64,000 nt of DNA from an uncultured Fretibacterium sp. (GCA_946186205.1 CAMHMH010000001.1:186001-250000); one strand, 5' to 3'; positions 25,746 through 35,872 are shown, counted from the first letter of the stretch. Made by a program: numbers and translations. Notes: generated from the letters alone by a model not told the origin.

Positions 25746-28631
25746 ATGCGGACTCTATCTTACAATAACCGCTCTGATTTTGACGTTATCATTCACAATT
25801 TACGGCAGGAATTTTCAGGCCGCGAATTACGCTTCATAGTCCCTTCACGAAAAGACAAGCGATTAATGCCCGGTCATAACGAGCTAATCACATGGACATG
25901 GCAGGACGTTTACGAAAATATTGTGCCTCCCGGAAACAGACGGCGGACTCTCTCTCCTCCCGATCATTTGTTGATACTCCGCAAAATTCTTAAGGACTCA
26001 ATCATCAATCACAGCGACAAAATAGAATCACTTCCCGGAGTCGAACGCGCCGGATTCTTGTCAGTGCTTTCGAGTGATATACGTGAGCTTCTGAATGAAG
26101 GAGTGAGTCCCGAACAGTTAATCACCAACAATGAGAGCGACAACCCCGCAGAATTTCTTTTGCCCGAAATTTACACCGAGTACATGAAGTATCTTGAGAC
26201 ATTCGGACTCCTCGACAGCGCGCAGGTATATTCAGCAGCTTTTGACTCAATACGCGACAATCAGGACTGGGGCAAAGGACTCGTGATAATCTTTGCGGGC
26301 TTCCTTTCGTTTACTCATGCTCAGCTCGAACTCGTGAAGGCGATTCGCGACCGATGCTACGACACCATAGTCATCAAGCCTGAAGCAAACATGCGGGGAT
26401 TTCATGACGCAGGTATTCAGCTCGGAGAACAGGAGAAGGCTCAACCGTCAGCAGGAAGCATCATAGAAATATCATCAGCAGAGCCAGGACTCGAACCCGA
26501 AATCATAGCTAGGACTCTTGCGCTTTGGTCAGCAGGAAAATTTGAGGCAGGCGGAGAATTTCCGGGATGCGGCAAAATAGGACTCATGATTGACGAGGGA
26601 CGCGAGGAGTCATTCTCTGAGTCATTCGCTCGTTATGGAGTCCCTTGCACATTCCGCGACGGCGTTACGATAAGCAGGACTCTTCCCGGCAAAATTCTCT
26701 CATCATTGCGGCACTTAAACGCGAGGCAGTTCCCGACATATGACACTGCTATATTGTGGACTCAGCCTTGCTTCGCCGGGTCAAAATTTCCCGTGATGAG
26801 TGCTTACAGGTCAGGGCGTTCGGGTATTGATGACTGGGAAAAATATTTGTCAGAAAGAAACGATGACCCCGCTTTTCACACGGCCATGATTGCAGCTCAT
26901 GCGGTCAAAAAATTCTGCGCGTTCCTCAACAAAGAGCATACTCCCTCACAGATCATGAACGAGTTTAACGCCTTCCTTCACACGCCGGGGATTTGGCTTG
27001 AGAGGGAAGATAATATTTCCCCGTTCCCTGAGCTTGACGAGTCAATGAGGATGACAGCGAGCGCGATAGAGACAGTCAGCGAGAAAGTTACCGCGCTTCA
27101 TGAATTATTGCCTGATTTGGGACGTGCTAATGATGACAAACTCAAGGGCGATGACGCATATAATTTCCTTGAGGACTGGTGCAGAAATTCTCACATCCGC
27201 GCGCCTTTGCAGATGTCAAACTCCGTGCAGATATTCGCGGGCCGTCCTCCTGTCTTAACGTCATTCCCCGTGTGGATAATGTCAGGCGTAACACAAAAGT
27301 CATGGTCGCAAACTCAGAAAGCCTCCCCGCTTTTAGGCAACGAGGAACGATTACGGCTAAACGAGAACGGAGCATTCCTCCCGCGCACAAAAGAGAAAGC
27401 CGAACAGAATGAAGCAGTATTCAGACGGCTGATCATGACAGGCGAGACTCTCACAATAATTTCTCGGCCATTGCTTGATGATGAAGGAAGGCCGGTATCA
27501 GCTTCACCATTCATGAAGAAGTTTCTTGACGATATGCCCGGCTGGAAAATGAAGCAGCAAGACTCAGAGGGGATAAAAATTTTGCTTGGTGCTGACGGCT
27601 TCACATTCCCGGAGATTGACGCGGGGGAAAATATTACGCGCTATACTCCGTGCGCAAGGTCTCATTCTGACTCAGTGAACGCGAGCGACATACAAGAGTT
27701 ATTAGAATGCCCGTTCCTTTGGTATCAGAAGAGGAAAGCGGGACTCTTTCAGCCCGACCCGGAATTAGTTTCTCCGGCAGCATGGGGAAATCTGCTCCAT
27801 AAATATTGGGAGTCAGTCTGGAAAATTTACCGTCAGGACATGGCCGCAAAGGGTACTCATTTCGTATCAATCGCAAAATCAGAATGGGAAAAATTATCGG
27901 CTGTCGATGACTCATACTCTGAATTTTCATCACTGCTCAGAGATCCCCGGCTCAAAAGGAAAATTGAGACTCTGAGATTCCGTGCGTTAAGACTCGCAGT
28001 AGTGCAGGGAAGAATTATCAATATCCTTCACAAAGATTACACGCACGAGTCTATATTGCTTGAGGATGAAGCGCACCTTGAGTATGAGCTTAACGGCGTG
28101 AAATTTTTCGGGAAATGCGACAGGATAGAAATCTTGCGGGGGAATGATGACTCACAAATAGCATTCATAGCTGACTACAAAGAGGGAAGGAAGCCCAGCA
28201 GAGATTACGACAAGGGAATGAATATTGAGTCTAAATTCTGGCGCAAGGAGGACGAACCCGAATCCTTTAAGCACGGTCTGCAATTGTCGCTATATTCGGC
28301 CATGTTCAGGGAGAAATATAAATATGATGTCTCAGGAGTCTATATCTTAGGTCATGAGGACGGGCGCGTCTGGGGAACATTCTCAGGACTCACTGCCGGA
28401 ATGTTCAAGAGCTTCACGCCGATTGATGACAAGGGGAAAAATATTGCGCCTGATACGGATATTGCCGGGCGAGTCAGTGAGGGGCAATACGCTATGGAGT
28501 GTGCCGTGAGGCTTCTTAAGGGCGGGGAATTTATGCCTGACTACGACTCGGACAAGTGCAGGCACTGCGGAATCACGAGCATTTGCAGGAAGGGTGAATT
28601 TAGAGGAGAGATGACCGAAGACAGTGAATAG
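25746..28631 (+). CDS. AddB-like PD-(D/E)XK exonuclease with iron-sulfur cluster
   Basis: A 961-residue protein whose last 300 residues form a RecB-type nuclease. Asp792 (GKCDRIE) and Asp810-x-Lys812 (IADYKEG) are the catalytic motif, and LQLSLYSAMF is the following Q-x-x-x-Y helix. Cys655 (LLECPFLWYQ) with Cys938, Cys941 and Cys947 (CRHCGITSIC) gives the AddB-type 4Fe-4S staple. The N-terminal two thirds resemble the inactive helicase-like part of AddB without Walker motifs that I could see. AddB normally works with the AddA helicase-nuclease in double-strand break repair, but no addA is adjacent, so the partner must lie elsewhere or be absent. Confidence 0.8.
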   Translation: MRTLSYNNRSDFDVIIHNLRQEFSGRELRFIVPSRKDKRLMPGHNELITWTWQDVYENIVPPGNRRRTLSPPDHLLILRKILKDSIINHSDKIESLPGVERAGFLSVLSSDIRELLNEGVSPEQLITNNESDNPAEFLLPEIYTEYMKYLETFGLLDSAQVYSAAFDSIRDNQDWGKGLVIIFAGFLSFTHAQLELVKAIRDRCYDTIVIKPEANMRGFHDAGIQLGEQEKAQPSAGSIIEISSAEPGLEPEIIARTLALWSAGKFEAGGEFPGCGKIGLMIDEGREESFSESFARYGVPCTFRDGVTISRTLPGKILSSLRHLNARQFPTYDTAILWTQPCFAGSKFPVMSAYRSGRSGIDDWEKYLSERNDDPAFHTAMIAAHAVKKFCAFLNKEHTPSQIMNEFNAFLHTPGIWLEREDNISPFPELDESMRMTASAIETVSEKVTALHELLPDLGRANDDKLKGDDAYNFLEDWCRNSHIRAPLQMSNSVQIFAGRPPVLTSFPVWIMSGVTQKSWSQTQKASPLLGNEERLRLNENGAFLPRTKEKAEQNEAVFRRLIMTGETLTIISRPLLDDEGRPVSASPFMKKFLDDMPGWKMKQQDSEGIKILLGADGFTFPEIDAGENITRYTPCARSHSDSVNASDIQELLECPFLWYQKRKAGLFQPDPELVSPAAWGNLLHKYWESVWKIYRQDMAAKGTHFVSIAKSEWEKLSAVDDSYSEFSSLLRDPRLKRKIETLRFRALRLAVVQGRIINILHKDYTHESILLEDEAHLEYELNGVKFFGKCDRIEILRGNDDSQIAFIADYKEGRKPSRDYDKGMNIESKFWRKEDEPESFKHGLQLSLYSAMFREKYKYDVSGVYILGHEDGRVWGTFSGLTAGMFKSFTPIDDKGKNIAPDTDIAGRVSEGQYAMECAVRLLKGGEFMPDYDSDKCRHCGITSICRKGEFRGEMTEDSE

Positions 28632-28680
28632 TGATTAGTGGGGAGTGATTAGTGATTAGGCTGCTGACCACTTCCCACTT
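28625..28680. repeat. Degenerate GTGATTAG-type heptameric repeat, copy 2
   Basis: Overlapping the stop of the AddB-like gene the sequence reads AATAGTGATTAGTGGGGAGT, then GATTAGTGATTAG and CTGACCACTTCCCACT. AGTGGGGAGTG and CACTTCCCACT can pair as an imperfect hairpin. The word order matches 24046-24116. Confidence 0.6.
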
Positions 28681-28691
28681 CAAGCTGAAAA

Positions 28692-29783
28692 CTATAACTC
28701 TTCAAGCGCGCTTGTTACTTTGTAGCCTGCATCGCGGACAAGTATGTCTTTCCTGAAAAGCTCCATGTCATATTTCACCATTCGTTTCACAAGCTCCGGG
28801 AATGTTACTTTTCTCTTCCACCCTAAGACCCTTTCAGCCTTCGACGGATCACCGAGCAGCAAATCTACTTCAGTCGGTCGGAAATAACGCGGGTCAATCT
28901 CAATTACTGTCCTTCCTGTCTCGGAGTCTATGCCCTTCTCGTCAAGGCCTTCTCCCTGCCACTCGATATTTATTCCGGCCTCATGAAACGCAAGCTCGGC
29001 AAATTCCCTCACCGAATGAGTCTCGCCCGTCGCAATCACGAAATCTTCCGGCTTGTCATTCTGCAATATCATCCACATTGCGCGCACGTAATCTTCTGAG
29101 TGCCCCCAGTCGCGCTTTGAGTTCAGGTTGCCGAGATATGTTTTCTCCTGAAGCCCTAATGCTATTCTTGCTGCCGCCCTCGTTATCTTCCGCGTGACAA
29201 AGGTCTCTCCCCTCAGCTCTGACTCATGGTTGAAGAGAATGCCATTGCACGCAAACATGTTATATGCCTCGCGGTAATTAACCGTTATCCAGTAAGCATA
29301 GAGCTTAGCTGCCGCGTAGGGACTCCGGGGGTAAAACGGCGTTGTCTCACTCTGCGGAGTCTCCCGGACTTTTCCGTATAGCTCGCTCGTTGATGCCTGG
29401 TAAAATTTCGTGTGAGACTCAAGCCCCAATATCCTTATCGCCTCAAGTAGTCTCAATGTTCCGAGTCCGTCCGAGTCTGCTGTGTATTCGGGCTCCTCAA
29501 ATGAAACCTTCACATGACTCTGCGCCGCAAGGTTGTAGATCTCATCGGGCTGTATCTCCTGCACCATTCGTATCAGGTTTGATGAGTCTGTCAAGTCCCC
29601 ATAATGCAGGAAGAATTTATGACCCTCGACGTGAAGGTCTTTATAGAGTCCGTCAATCCTCGCTGTGTTGAAGATTGAGCTTCTCCGCTTCAGTCCGTGA
29701 ACCTCATAGCCTTTCTTCAGCAGGAATGTTGCGAGGTATGCTCCGTCCTGCCCGGTTACTCCTGTGATTAATGCTTTCTTCAT
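28692..29783 (-). CDS. gmd: GDP-mannose 4,6-dehydratase
   Basis: A 363-residue short-chain dehydrogenase that converts GDP-mannose to GDP-4-keto-6-deoxymannose, the precursor of GDP-fucose, GDP-rhamnose and related sugars. The NADP loop [12 protein letters not shown], the GDP-mannose motif LKRRSS and the catalytic Thr...[10 protein letters not shown] (Tyr-x-x-x-Lys) are all present at full family length. It is the last gene of the operon and lies 3 bp behind the wzt-like gene, so it probably feeds deoxy-sugar into the polysaccharide exported by that system. Confidence 0.95.
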   Translation of the reverse strand: MKKALITGVTGQDGAYLATFLLKKGYEVHGLKRRSSIFNTARIDGLYKDLHVEGHKFFLHYGDLTDSSNLIRMVQEIQPDEIYNLAAQSHVKVSFEEPEYTADSDGLGTLRLLEAIRILGLESHTKFYQASTSELYGKVRETPQSETTPFYPRSPYAAAKLYAYWITVNYREAYNMFACNGILFNHESELRGETFVTRKITRAAARIALGLQEKTYLGNLNSKRDWGHSEDYVRAMWMILQNDKPEDFVIATGETHSVREFAELAFHEAGINIEWQGEGLDEKGIDSETGRTVIEIDPRYFRPTEVDLLLGDPSKAERVLGWKRKVTFPELVKRMVKYDMELFRKDILVRDAGYKVTSALEEL

Positions 29784-29786
29784 GTG

Positions 29787-31079
29787 CTAATCTCCTTTCA
29801 TCGTCCATAATATATTGAGTGAATTAACGCCGGAACGTTCCATGACGCAATAAGGCGAGTCATTAAGAGGGCCTTCAAGTGTGAATGATACTGAGGGGTT
29901 ATTCTTGTCATTGGGATGTATGATCCATTCGCGCCCGAAAAGAAGCACAGCGAGTCCGAGTCTCTTTGCTCCCAAGTTAAGAACGTCAAGAGGAATCTCA
30001 GACCTTATGCACACATGCCCGCTTAGATTCGGAAGCTCATCCGGTGAATTGTCCATATCCTTCTGGAACGTCCAGTACAATAATATACCCTCGTGATTAA
30101 ACATTGCGTAACCGATGCACAATGACTCGTCAGCTTTCGTGATTGTCCCCTCGATTTCAGCATAAAATTTCTCGCCGCGCCTTAACGAACCGTCTACAGC
30201 ATGGCCGGATGAGTCATAAATTCCGAATCGTTCAGGCTGAAAATAATCGTTCGTATTATTGAGTCCTCCGTCTTTGATGAGCCATTCAGAATTTTTTGCG
30301 CCGCTTCCTGACAAAGACAAATATTTCTTCACACCTTCCGCAGGGTTTACAGTGTCAAAAATCATCCGCCCTCCGTCAAGGCATATTACCCTGTTGCAGA
30401 GCTGCATAACCGCTCCCATGTTATGACTCACAAAAAGAATCGTACGGCCTTCCCCGCGGCTAATCTCGTTCATTTTCCCCAAGCATTTTTTCTGAAACTC
30501 AACATCACCGACAGCAAGGACTTCATCAATTATGAGAATCTCCGAGTCCAAATGAGCGGCGACAGCAAACGCAAGACGCACATACATCCCCGATGAGTAA
30601 CGCTTAACGGGAGTGTCAATAAACTTTTCGACACCAGAGAAATCGACAATCGCATCAAACTTCCGGCGTATCTCGTGAGTCCTCATTCCCAAAATTGCGG
30701 CGTTAAGGTAAATATTTTCGCGCCCGGTCAGCTCAGGGTGAAATCCCGTGCCTACCTCAAGAAGGCTTGAGACTCTCCCGCGCAAAGATATTCTTCCTTC
30801 AGTGGGTGCTGTGATTCTGCTGATGAGCTTCAAGAGTGTTGACTTACCCGCGCCATTGCGACCGATTATCGCGAGCCGTTCGCCCTCCTCAATGCTGAAT
30901 GAGACATCACGCAATGCCCAAAAATTTTCGTCCTCATGAATTTGTTGTTTGCTGAATGGGTGAATGATTCTGTTTGCCGTCCGTGAAAGAAATCCGGCCA
31001 TGACATCATAGAGAGTGTCTTCACGTTTCCGGGAGATGATGTACTTTTTCCCAACGTTTTCAATTTTTACCGCTGTCAT
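29787..31079 (-). CDS. wzt: ABC transporter ATPase for O-polysaccharide export (Wzt family)
   Basis: A 430-residue cytoplasmic ATPase. Walker A is GRNGAGKST, the signature region is RYSSGMYVRLAF, Walker B is EILIIDEVLAVGD and the switch is FVSHNMG. Residues ~245-430 form a C-terminal beta-sandwich (VDGSLRRGEKFYAEIEG and onward), as in Wzt proteins that recognise the capped O-chain end. It overlaps the permease gene by one base and acts with it to move lipid-linked polysaccharide across the inner membrane. Confidence 0.92.
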   Translation of the reverse strand: MTAVKIENVGKKYIISRKREDTLYDVMAGFLSRTANRIIHPFSKQQIHEDENFWALRDVSFSIEEGERLAIIGRNGAGKSTLLKLISRITAPTEGRISLRGRVSSLLEVGTGFHPELTGRENIYLNAAILGMRTHEIRRKFDAIVDFSGVEKFIDTPVKRYSSGMYVRLAFAVAAHLDSEILIIDEVLAVGDVEFQKKCLGKMNEISRGEGRTILFVSHNMGAVMQLCNRVICLDGGRMIFDTVNPAEGVKKYLSLSGSGAKNSEWLIKDGGLNNTNDYFQPERFGIYDSSGHAVDGSLRRGEKFYAEIEGTITKADESLCIGYAMFNHEGILLYWTFQKDMDNSPDELPNLSGHVCIRSEIPLDVLNLGAKRLGLAVLLFGREWIIHPNDKNNPSVSFTLEGPLNDSPYCVMERSGVNSLNILWTMKGD

Positions 31080-31909
31080 TATATGTAGTCCGCAAAAAGT
31101 TTCTCTGTCTTCCTGAAATACTTCAAGCCTATCACGAATATCACTGCCGAGCTTATGACCGACATTATTGCGCCCGGCATGTAAAGCCCTTCACCGCTTA
31201 TGCACCATCTGAAGCCGTCAATGACTCCCGCCATAGGGTTAAGGCTGTAAATCATTCTCCATCTCTGCGGGATTACCGAGCTTGAGAATCCTACAGGCGA
31301 TACGAAAAGACCAGCCTGCAAGATGAACGGCATAATGTGTCTGAAATCGTGATACTTAACGCCGAGCGCAGAGAACAAGAACCCCGCCCCAAGCGCAGAC
31401 ATGGCCGCAGGAACAAAGAACAATGGAATGAATATCATCATCGCTGAAGGAGTGAAGCTGCAAATCATCATCAAGATACAGAGAACAGCGAATGAGATCG
31501 CAAAGTCTATAGTGCTTACGATTACGGCTGAGGCCGGGAGGATTACGCGAGGGAAATATACCTTGCTTATCATGCTGCCGGATCTTATGAGGGACTCTGA
31601 GGCTGACTGCATAGAGTTCGCGAAGAACTGCCACGGAAGAAGCGCAGAGAATACCATTACGGGATAAGGTATTCCCCCGCTCGGAAGTTTTGCAACGTTC
31701 CCAAATATCACAGTGAATACAATCATGCTCATCAAGGGACGTATTACGCTCCATGCGACTCCGATTGCTGTCTGTTTGTAGCGCACGAGAATATCACGCA
31801 AGGCCATGAAGAAGAAAAGCTCCCGGAACTTCACAAGCTCACGGATAAAATCAGAAGTACTTTTCTCAGGCTCTATGATTATGTCAAAGGCTGAGTCATT
31901 TTCCGTCAT
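31079..31909 (-). CDS. wzm: ABC transporter permease for O-polysaccharide export (Wzm family)
   Basis: A roughly 276-residue six-span permease of the ABC-2 class. The N-terminal amphipathic FRELFFFMALRDILVRYKQT leads into GVAWSVIRPLMSMIVFTVIFG, the hallmark of Wzm/RfbD proteins. The ATG at 31909 (MTENDSAF) was preferred; a longer frame to 31954 would lie inside the ankyrin gene, which it already overlaps by 14 bp. It pairs with the downstream ATPase. Confidence 0.92.
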   Translation of the reverse strand: MTENDSAFDIIIEPEKSTSDFIRELVKFRELFFFMALRDILVRYKQTAIGVAWSVIRPLMSMIVFTVIFGNVAKLPSGGIPYPVMVFSALLPWQFFANSMQSASESLIRSGSMISKVYFPRVILPASAVIVSTIDFAISFAVLCILMMICSFTPSAMMIFIPLFFVPAAMSALGAGFLFSALGVKYHDFRHIMPFILQAGLFVSPVGFSSSVIPQRWRMIYSLNPMAGVIDGFRWCISGEGLYMPGAIMSVISSAVIFVIGLKYFRKTEKLFADYI

Positions 31910-33242
31910 TCTCAGATGTCCCGGCCTCTGCGAGAATGTCTGCCGCCTCGTCATCGAATCCCATCATCGCGCACATCATTGCGTTCATTCCCTTGTTGTC
32001 AGTAATGCTTATGTCTGCTCCGTGCCTCACTAAGAGTCTTATGCTGTCGAGCTGTGCCTCGCGTTTCACAGCCGCATATGTAGCGACCAGATTAAACCAT
32101 GACTGCCAGCCCTCTGCCCTGAGTCCCCCCGTGCGAATCAGTGATGCCATCATCAAGCCGGGACTCCTGTCCTTGCCTCCGACTACCCAAAGAAGCGCGG
32201 TCATTCCGTCCTCGTCCTGAGCGTTTATGTCTGCTCCGTATTCTATTAACGCCTCCATTATTCCCGGCTCTGTTCCTACGTCAAGGGCAGCAAGCATCAA
32301 GGGAGTACGTTTGTTTTTGTCAGCTATATTCGGGTCAGCTCCGTATGAGAGAAGAAGCCTCAAAATTTCCTCGTCAGTAACAACCGCATACACAAGGGCA
32401 GTGCGTCCGCTCGCGTCTACGTAATTGGGGTTAGCTCCGTGTGAAAGAAGTATCTCCGCAACGTCTGGACGGTCAGCAGTGATTGAAACGTTAAGGGCGT
32501 TCGTGAAAATGTCTTCACCGAGTTCAAAGATTTCATTCAGATCCGCTCCGTTCTCAGCAAGAAATCTCACCATGTCGGCGTTAATTCCCTGCTCCCCTGT
32601 GAAGATTGCCGCCGCTAACGGACTCTGTTCAACCTCAAACATGCACTTGCGGTTAAGGTCAGCACCATTCTTGATGATTAACTTCAGGAAAGGAATATTG
32701 CCCGACTTCACAGCGATAATCATAGCCTCGCCGTAATCAGCTCCGCCCTTCATGAGATATTCTATGATTGCCGGGTCAACAACCCTGCGTACGTTCTTGA
32801 TGTGCTGTATCGTATCTATCTGCATCAATGCCGTGTAGGTCAGCGCGGTATATCCTGCCTCTGATTTTGCGTTCACGTCAGCTCCGAGATCTATCAGCCA
32901 TTTCACGACTCGCGGCTTGTTTGCTGTTACTGCGAGAAAGAGCGGTGTATATCCGTTGTCATCCTCGGCGTTAATATCGGCTCCGCAGTCAGCAAGAAAT
33001 TTTATGAGCTTCTTCTTCCCTCTCACTACTGCCGCTGTAAATCCGTTCCCCTCACGCGCTCCGTGTTCAACAAGGACCCGTATTGCGTCGTAATTCTCTT
33101 CCATCACAGCAACGAACAACGGCGGGACTTTCGCTCCGTAAATATATGCCCGTCTGTTTACGTCAGCTCCTGATTCAATTGCAGACTCTATATCCTCGCG
33201 GCTTCCTGTTTCACATAGCTGAAGAAATTCTTTCTGAGTCAT
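31896..33242 (-). CDS. Ankyrin-repeat protein
   Basis: A 448-residue protein made almost entirely of about twelve ankyrin repeats. The GAD-(V/I/L/P)-N turn recurs roughly every 33-40 residues from residue ~25 to ~430. There is no signal peptide or membrane span, so it should be a cytoplasmic protein-binding scaffold. It lies 6 bp after tlyA and overlaps the wzm start, so it is co-expressed with the polysaccharide exporter. The partner is unknown. Confidence 0.88.
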   Translation of the reverse strand: MTQKEFLQLCETGSREDIESAIESGADVNRRAYIYGAKVPPLFVAVMEENYDAIRVLVEHGAREGNGFTAAVVRGKKKLIKFLADCGADINAEDDNGYTPLFLAVTANKPRVVKWLIDLGADVNAKSEAGYTALTYTALMQIDTIQHIKNVRRVVDPAIIEYLMKGGADYGEAMIIAVKSGNIPFLKLIIKNGADLNRKCMFEVEQSPLAAAIFTGEQGINADMVRFLAENGADLNEIFELGEDIFTNALNVSITADRPDVAEILLSHGANPNYVDASGRTALVYAVVTDEEILRLLLSYGADPNIADKNKRTPLMLAALDVGTEPGIMEALIEYGADINAQDEDGMTALLWVVGGKDRSPGLMMASLIRTGGLRAEGWQSWFNLVATYAAVKREAQLDSIRLLVRHGADISITDNKGMNAMMCAMMGFDDEAADILAEAGTSENDGK

Positions 33243-33248
33243 TTGGCG

Positions 33249-34043
33249 TTAATCACCCCTCGTATTTTCATGAGCCTCATCAACTATATCACTTACGCTG
33301 AAATTATTATCACACTCATTATGCGACACTCGGCACAAAAATTCTATGTTGCCTTCAGCCCCTCTTATCGGTGAATACGTCAGGCCCGTAACATGAAACT
33401 TTGTCTTCTCACGTATAAAGCTCAGTATTCCTTCAACAACTTCAGCATGAATCGCTTTGTCCTTCACAACACCGCGCGAAATTTTTTCCCTTCCCGCTTC
33501 AAACTGCGGCTTGATTAACACAACTGCTTCATCCTTCACAACATCATCAAGCACAGGAAGTATCAGCCTCAGCGATATAAAAGAGACATCACAGCCGGCG
33601 AAATCAATTTGTTCGGGGAAATCTTCACGGGTGAGATAACGAGCGTTAGTCCGGTCCATCACGACGACTCTTGAGTCGCTCGCAAGCCTCCATATCAATT
33701 GGCCGTAACCTACATCAACAGCATAGACTCTTCCCGCTCCGTTCGACAATAACACATCGGTGAAGCCTCCTGTTGAAGCTCCGAAGTCAGCGCAGATTTT
33801 ACCGCCAACATTAAGGTGAAAGACTTCAAACGCACGCAAGAGTTTTAGCGCGCCTCGCCCCGCCCATTTGGGAACGTCATCAACGGTGATGTTGACTCCT
33901 CGCTCATACATTGCGCCGGATTTCGTGATTACCTGATTGTTCACCCGGACTTTTCCGGCCATGATTAAAGCCTGAGCCTTTGTGCGTGTTTCAGCGAGTC
34001 CCAGCTCAGGCAGCAATTTGTCGAGTCGTTCTTTATGCTTCAT
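33249..34043 (-). CDS. tlyA: TlyA family rRNA (cytidine-2'-O)-methyltransferase
   Basis: A 264-residue protein with an N-terminal S4 RNA-binding domain (RLDKLLPELGLAETRTKAQALI, residues 5-26, and VRVNNQVITK) and a C-terminal FtsJ-like Rossmann methyltransferase. The latter has DFGASTGGFTDVLLSNG as the SAM loop, AVDVGYGQL, and CDVSFISL as the motif IV region. Relatives methylate 16S and 23S rRNA and are sometimes labelled haemolysins. It overlaps the dxs stop by 11 bp; the dxs-tlyA order is common in bacteria. Confidence 0.92.
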   Translation of the reverse strand: MKHKERLDKLLPELGLAETRTKAQALIMAGKVRVNNQVITKSGAMYERGVNITVDDVPKWAGRGALKLLRAFEVFHLNVGGKICADFGASTGGFTDVLLSNGAGRVYAVDVGYGQLIWRLASDSRVVVMDRTNARYLTREDFPEQIDFAGCDVSFISLRLILPVLDDVVKDEAVVLIKPQFEAGREKISRGVVKDKAIHAEVVEGILSFIREKTKFHVTGLTYSPIRGAEGNIEFLCRVSHNECDNNFSVSDIVDEAHENTRGD

Positions 34044-35865
34044 TCGTGTATGTGTCGATGATGTTACGTGCTGTTATTCCGTATAGCTCGCGCTGTTCGT
34101 CCTGTGTGGCATGCTTCACGCAAACGTCAGGGACTCCGAATCTCATTAGCTTGACGGGGAGTCCATTTTCCGCGATTATTGCCCCGAATGCCTCGCCGAA
34201 TCCCCCGGCCATGTAGTTATCTTCAAGCACACACACAGCCTTGTAGCCTCTCAGAATTTCGCAGAGTGAGTCAGAATCAAGCGGCTTGACTCTCCGAACG
34301 TCATACACTGCGGGAATGTAAACTCCTTCAAGCCCTGCAAGTTTACGAACGTCAAGCATGATATTAACGCTCGCGCCGTTCCCGAACAACGCCCAGTCCT
34401 GACCGTCAGAAATTTTTGCGACTCCATCATCTGAGTCGACGCTGAGTTTCTGAGGAGGGATTTTGCCGCGGGGATAACGAATGAGAGTCGGCCCGTTACG
34501 CTTTGAGGCTTTGAGCATACAATCACGCAATGAGTCTTCATCGCACGGGGCGTAAATTTCGAGGTTCGGCACTGACCTTCCCCAAGAAATATCGAGCATG
34601 CCTTGATGTGTATCACCGTCAGAGCCTGCAAGCCCGGCGCGGTCAACCATAATCACAACAGGAAGATTTTGCAGCGCTACATCGTGCATTAACTGATCCA
34701 TTGCCCTCTGAAGGAACGTAGAATAGATGAATACCCACGGGCGCATACCTCCTGCCGCGAGTCCCGCCGCCATTGTGAGCATGTGAGACTCAGCTATGCC
34801 AACGTCAAAGAATCTGTCAGGAAATTCACGCGAGAACCTCTCAAGTTTTACCCCTGTCATCATGGCCGCAGTGAAGCAGACTATACGGTCGTCATTCATC
34901 GCTAACTCTTCTGCTATCTCTGAGGCTGCCTCGCTCCATGTCCTGAATTTTTGCGTGCCTTGCGGTGAAACTTGATGATACTTTGTCGGGTCTTGTTCGG
35001 CTTCAGGGAGTCCCTTGCCCTTTATCGTGTTGAAATGGAGTATCACAGGCCTGTAGTAATCTTTCGCAAGAGTCATCATCCGTATTGCGGTCTTCATGTC
35101 GTGTCCGTCGAAAGGCCCCCAGTACTTTATGCCGAGCTTGTCGAAAATGTTTATCGGCCTCGCAAACGCTTTGAGAATGTTACGTGCGCGGGCTAACAGG
35201 TTCGTGCTTTCACCGTAAGGCTGTCGGTTGCTTCCTCCGAAATGTCGACGGAAGAAATTTTTTGTCCTCCTGTAAAATGTATTGGCTGACAACTCAGCAA
35301 GCACCGTTGAGAATCCTCCGACTCTGTTGCTGATTGAGTGCCTGTTGTCGTTGAGAATGATGATAAGTTTCGTATGAGATTCGTTGACGTAGTTCAGTGC
35401 CTCGAACGCGAGTCCGTTAATCAATGAAGCGTCCCCGATGAACGCAATAATGTTCCTGTCCTCGTGAAGAAGATCCCTTGCCTTTGCGTAGCCTAACGCA
35501 GCAGAAATTGACGTGCTTGAATGCCCCGTGTTGAAATGGTCATAAGGCGACTCATTACGCCTGGGAAATCCTGATATGCCGTCCTTCATTCGGAGCGTGT
35601 GAAACTTGTCGAATCTGTCAGTCAGAATCTTATACGGGTAAGACTGATGGCCAACGTCAAAAATTATTCGGTCTCTCAGAGGGTCAAAAACTTTCAGCAT
35701 TGCTATTGTCAGCTCAACAACTCCGAGTGAAGAGCCCAAATGCCCGCCGTTTTTCCTCACAGTATCAATAATAACTGCCCTCACATCATCAGCGAGCAAG
35801 GGCAGGTCATTATCATCAATTCGCAGCAAGTCTTTGTGCGTAAATCCTGTTTTCAGAAAATTCAT
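34033..35865 (-). CDS. dxs: 1-deoxy-D-xylulose-5-phosphate synthase
   Basis: A 610-residue thiamine-diphosphate enzyme that condenses pyruvate and glyceraldehyde 3-phosphate as the first step of the MEP isoprenoid pathway. GHQSYPYKILTDR, the metal/cofactor segment GDASLINGLAFEALN...NDNRHSIS, and the transketolase-type DRAGLAGSDGDTHQG are in order. The cofactor motif reads GDA where most Dxs have GDG. The ATG at 35865 follows a weak GGTGA; a frame to 35904 would overlap the upstream gene. It lies 7 bp after the GAF-like gene. Confidence 0.95.
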   Translation of the reverse strand: MNFLKTGFTHKDLLRIDDNDLPLLADDVRAVIIDTVRKNGGHLGSSLGVVELTIAMLKVFDPLRDRIIFDVGHQSYPYKILTDRFDKFHTLRMKDGISGFPRRNESPYDHFNTGHSSTSISAALGYAKARDLLHEDRNIIAFIGDASLINGLAFEALNYVNESHTKLIIILNDNRHSISNRVGGFSTVLAELSANTFYRRTKNFFRRHFGGSNRQPYGESTNLLARARNILKAFARPINIFDKLGIKYWGPFDGHDMKTAIRMMTLAKDYYRPVILHFNTIKGKGLPEAEQDPTKYHQVSPQGTQKFRTWSEAASEIAEELAMNDDRIVCFTAAMMTGVKLERFSREFPDRFFDVGIAESHMLTMAAGLAAGGMRPWVFIYSTFLQRAMDQLMHDVALQNLPVVIMVDRAGLAGSDGDTHQGMLDISWGRSVPNLEIYAPCDEDSLRDCMLKASKRNGPTLIRYPRGKIPPQKLSVDSDDGVAKISDGQDWALFGNGASVNIMLDVRKLAGLEGVYIPAVYDVRRVKPLDSDSLCEILRGYKAVCVLEDNYMAGGFGEAFGAIIAENGLPVKLMRFGVPDVCVKHATQDEQRELYGITARNIIDTYTNEA

Positions 35866-35872
35866 ATCACCG

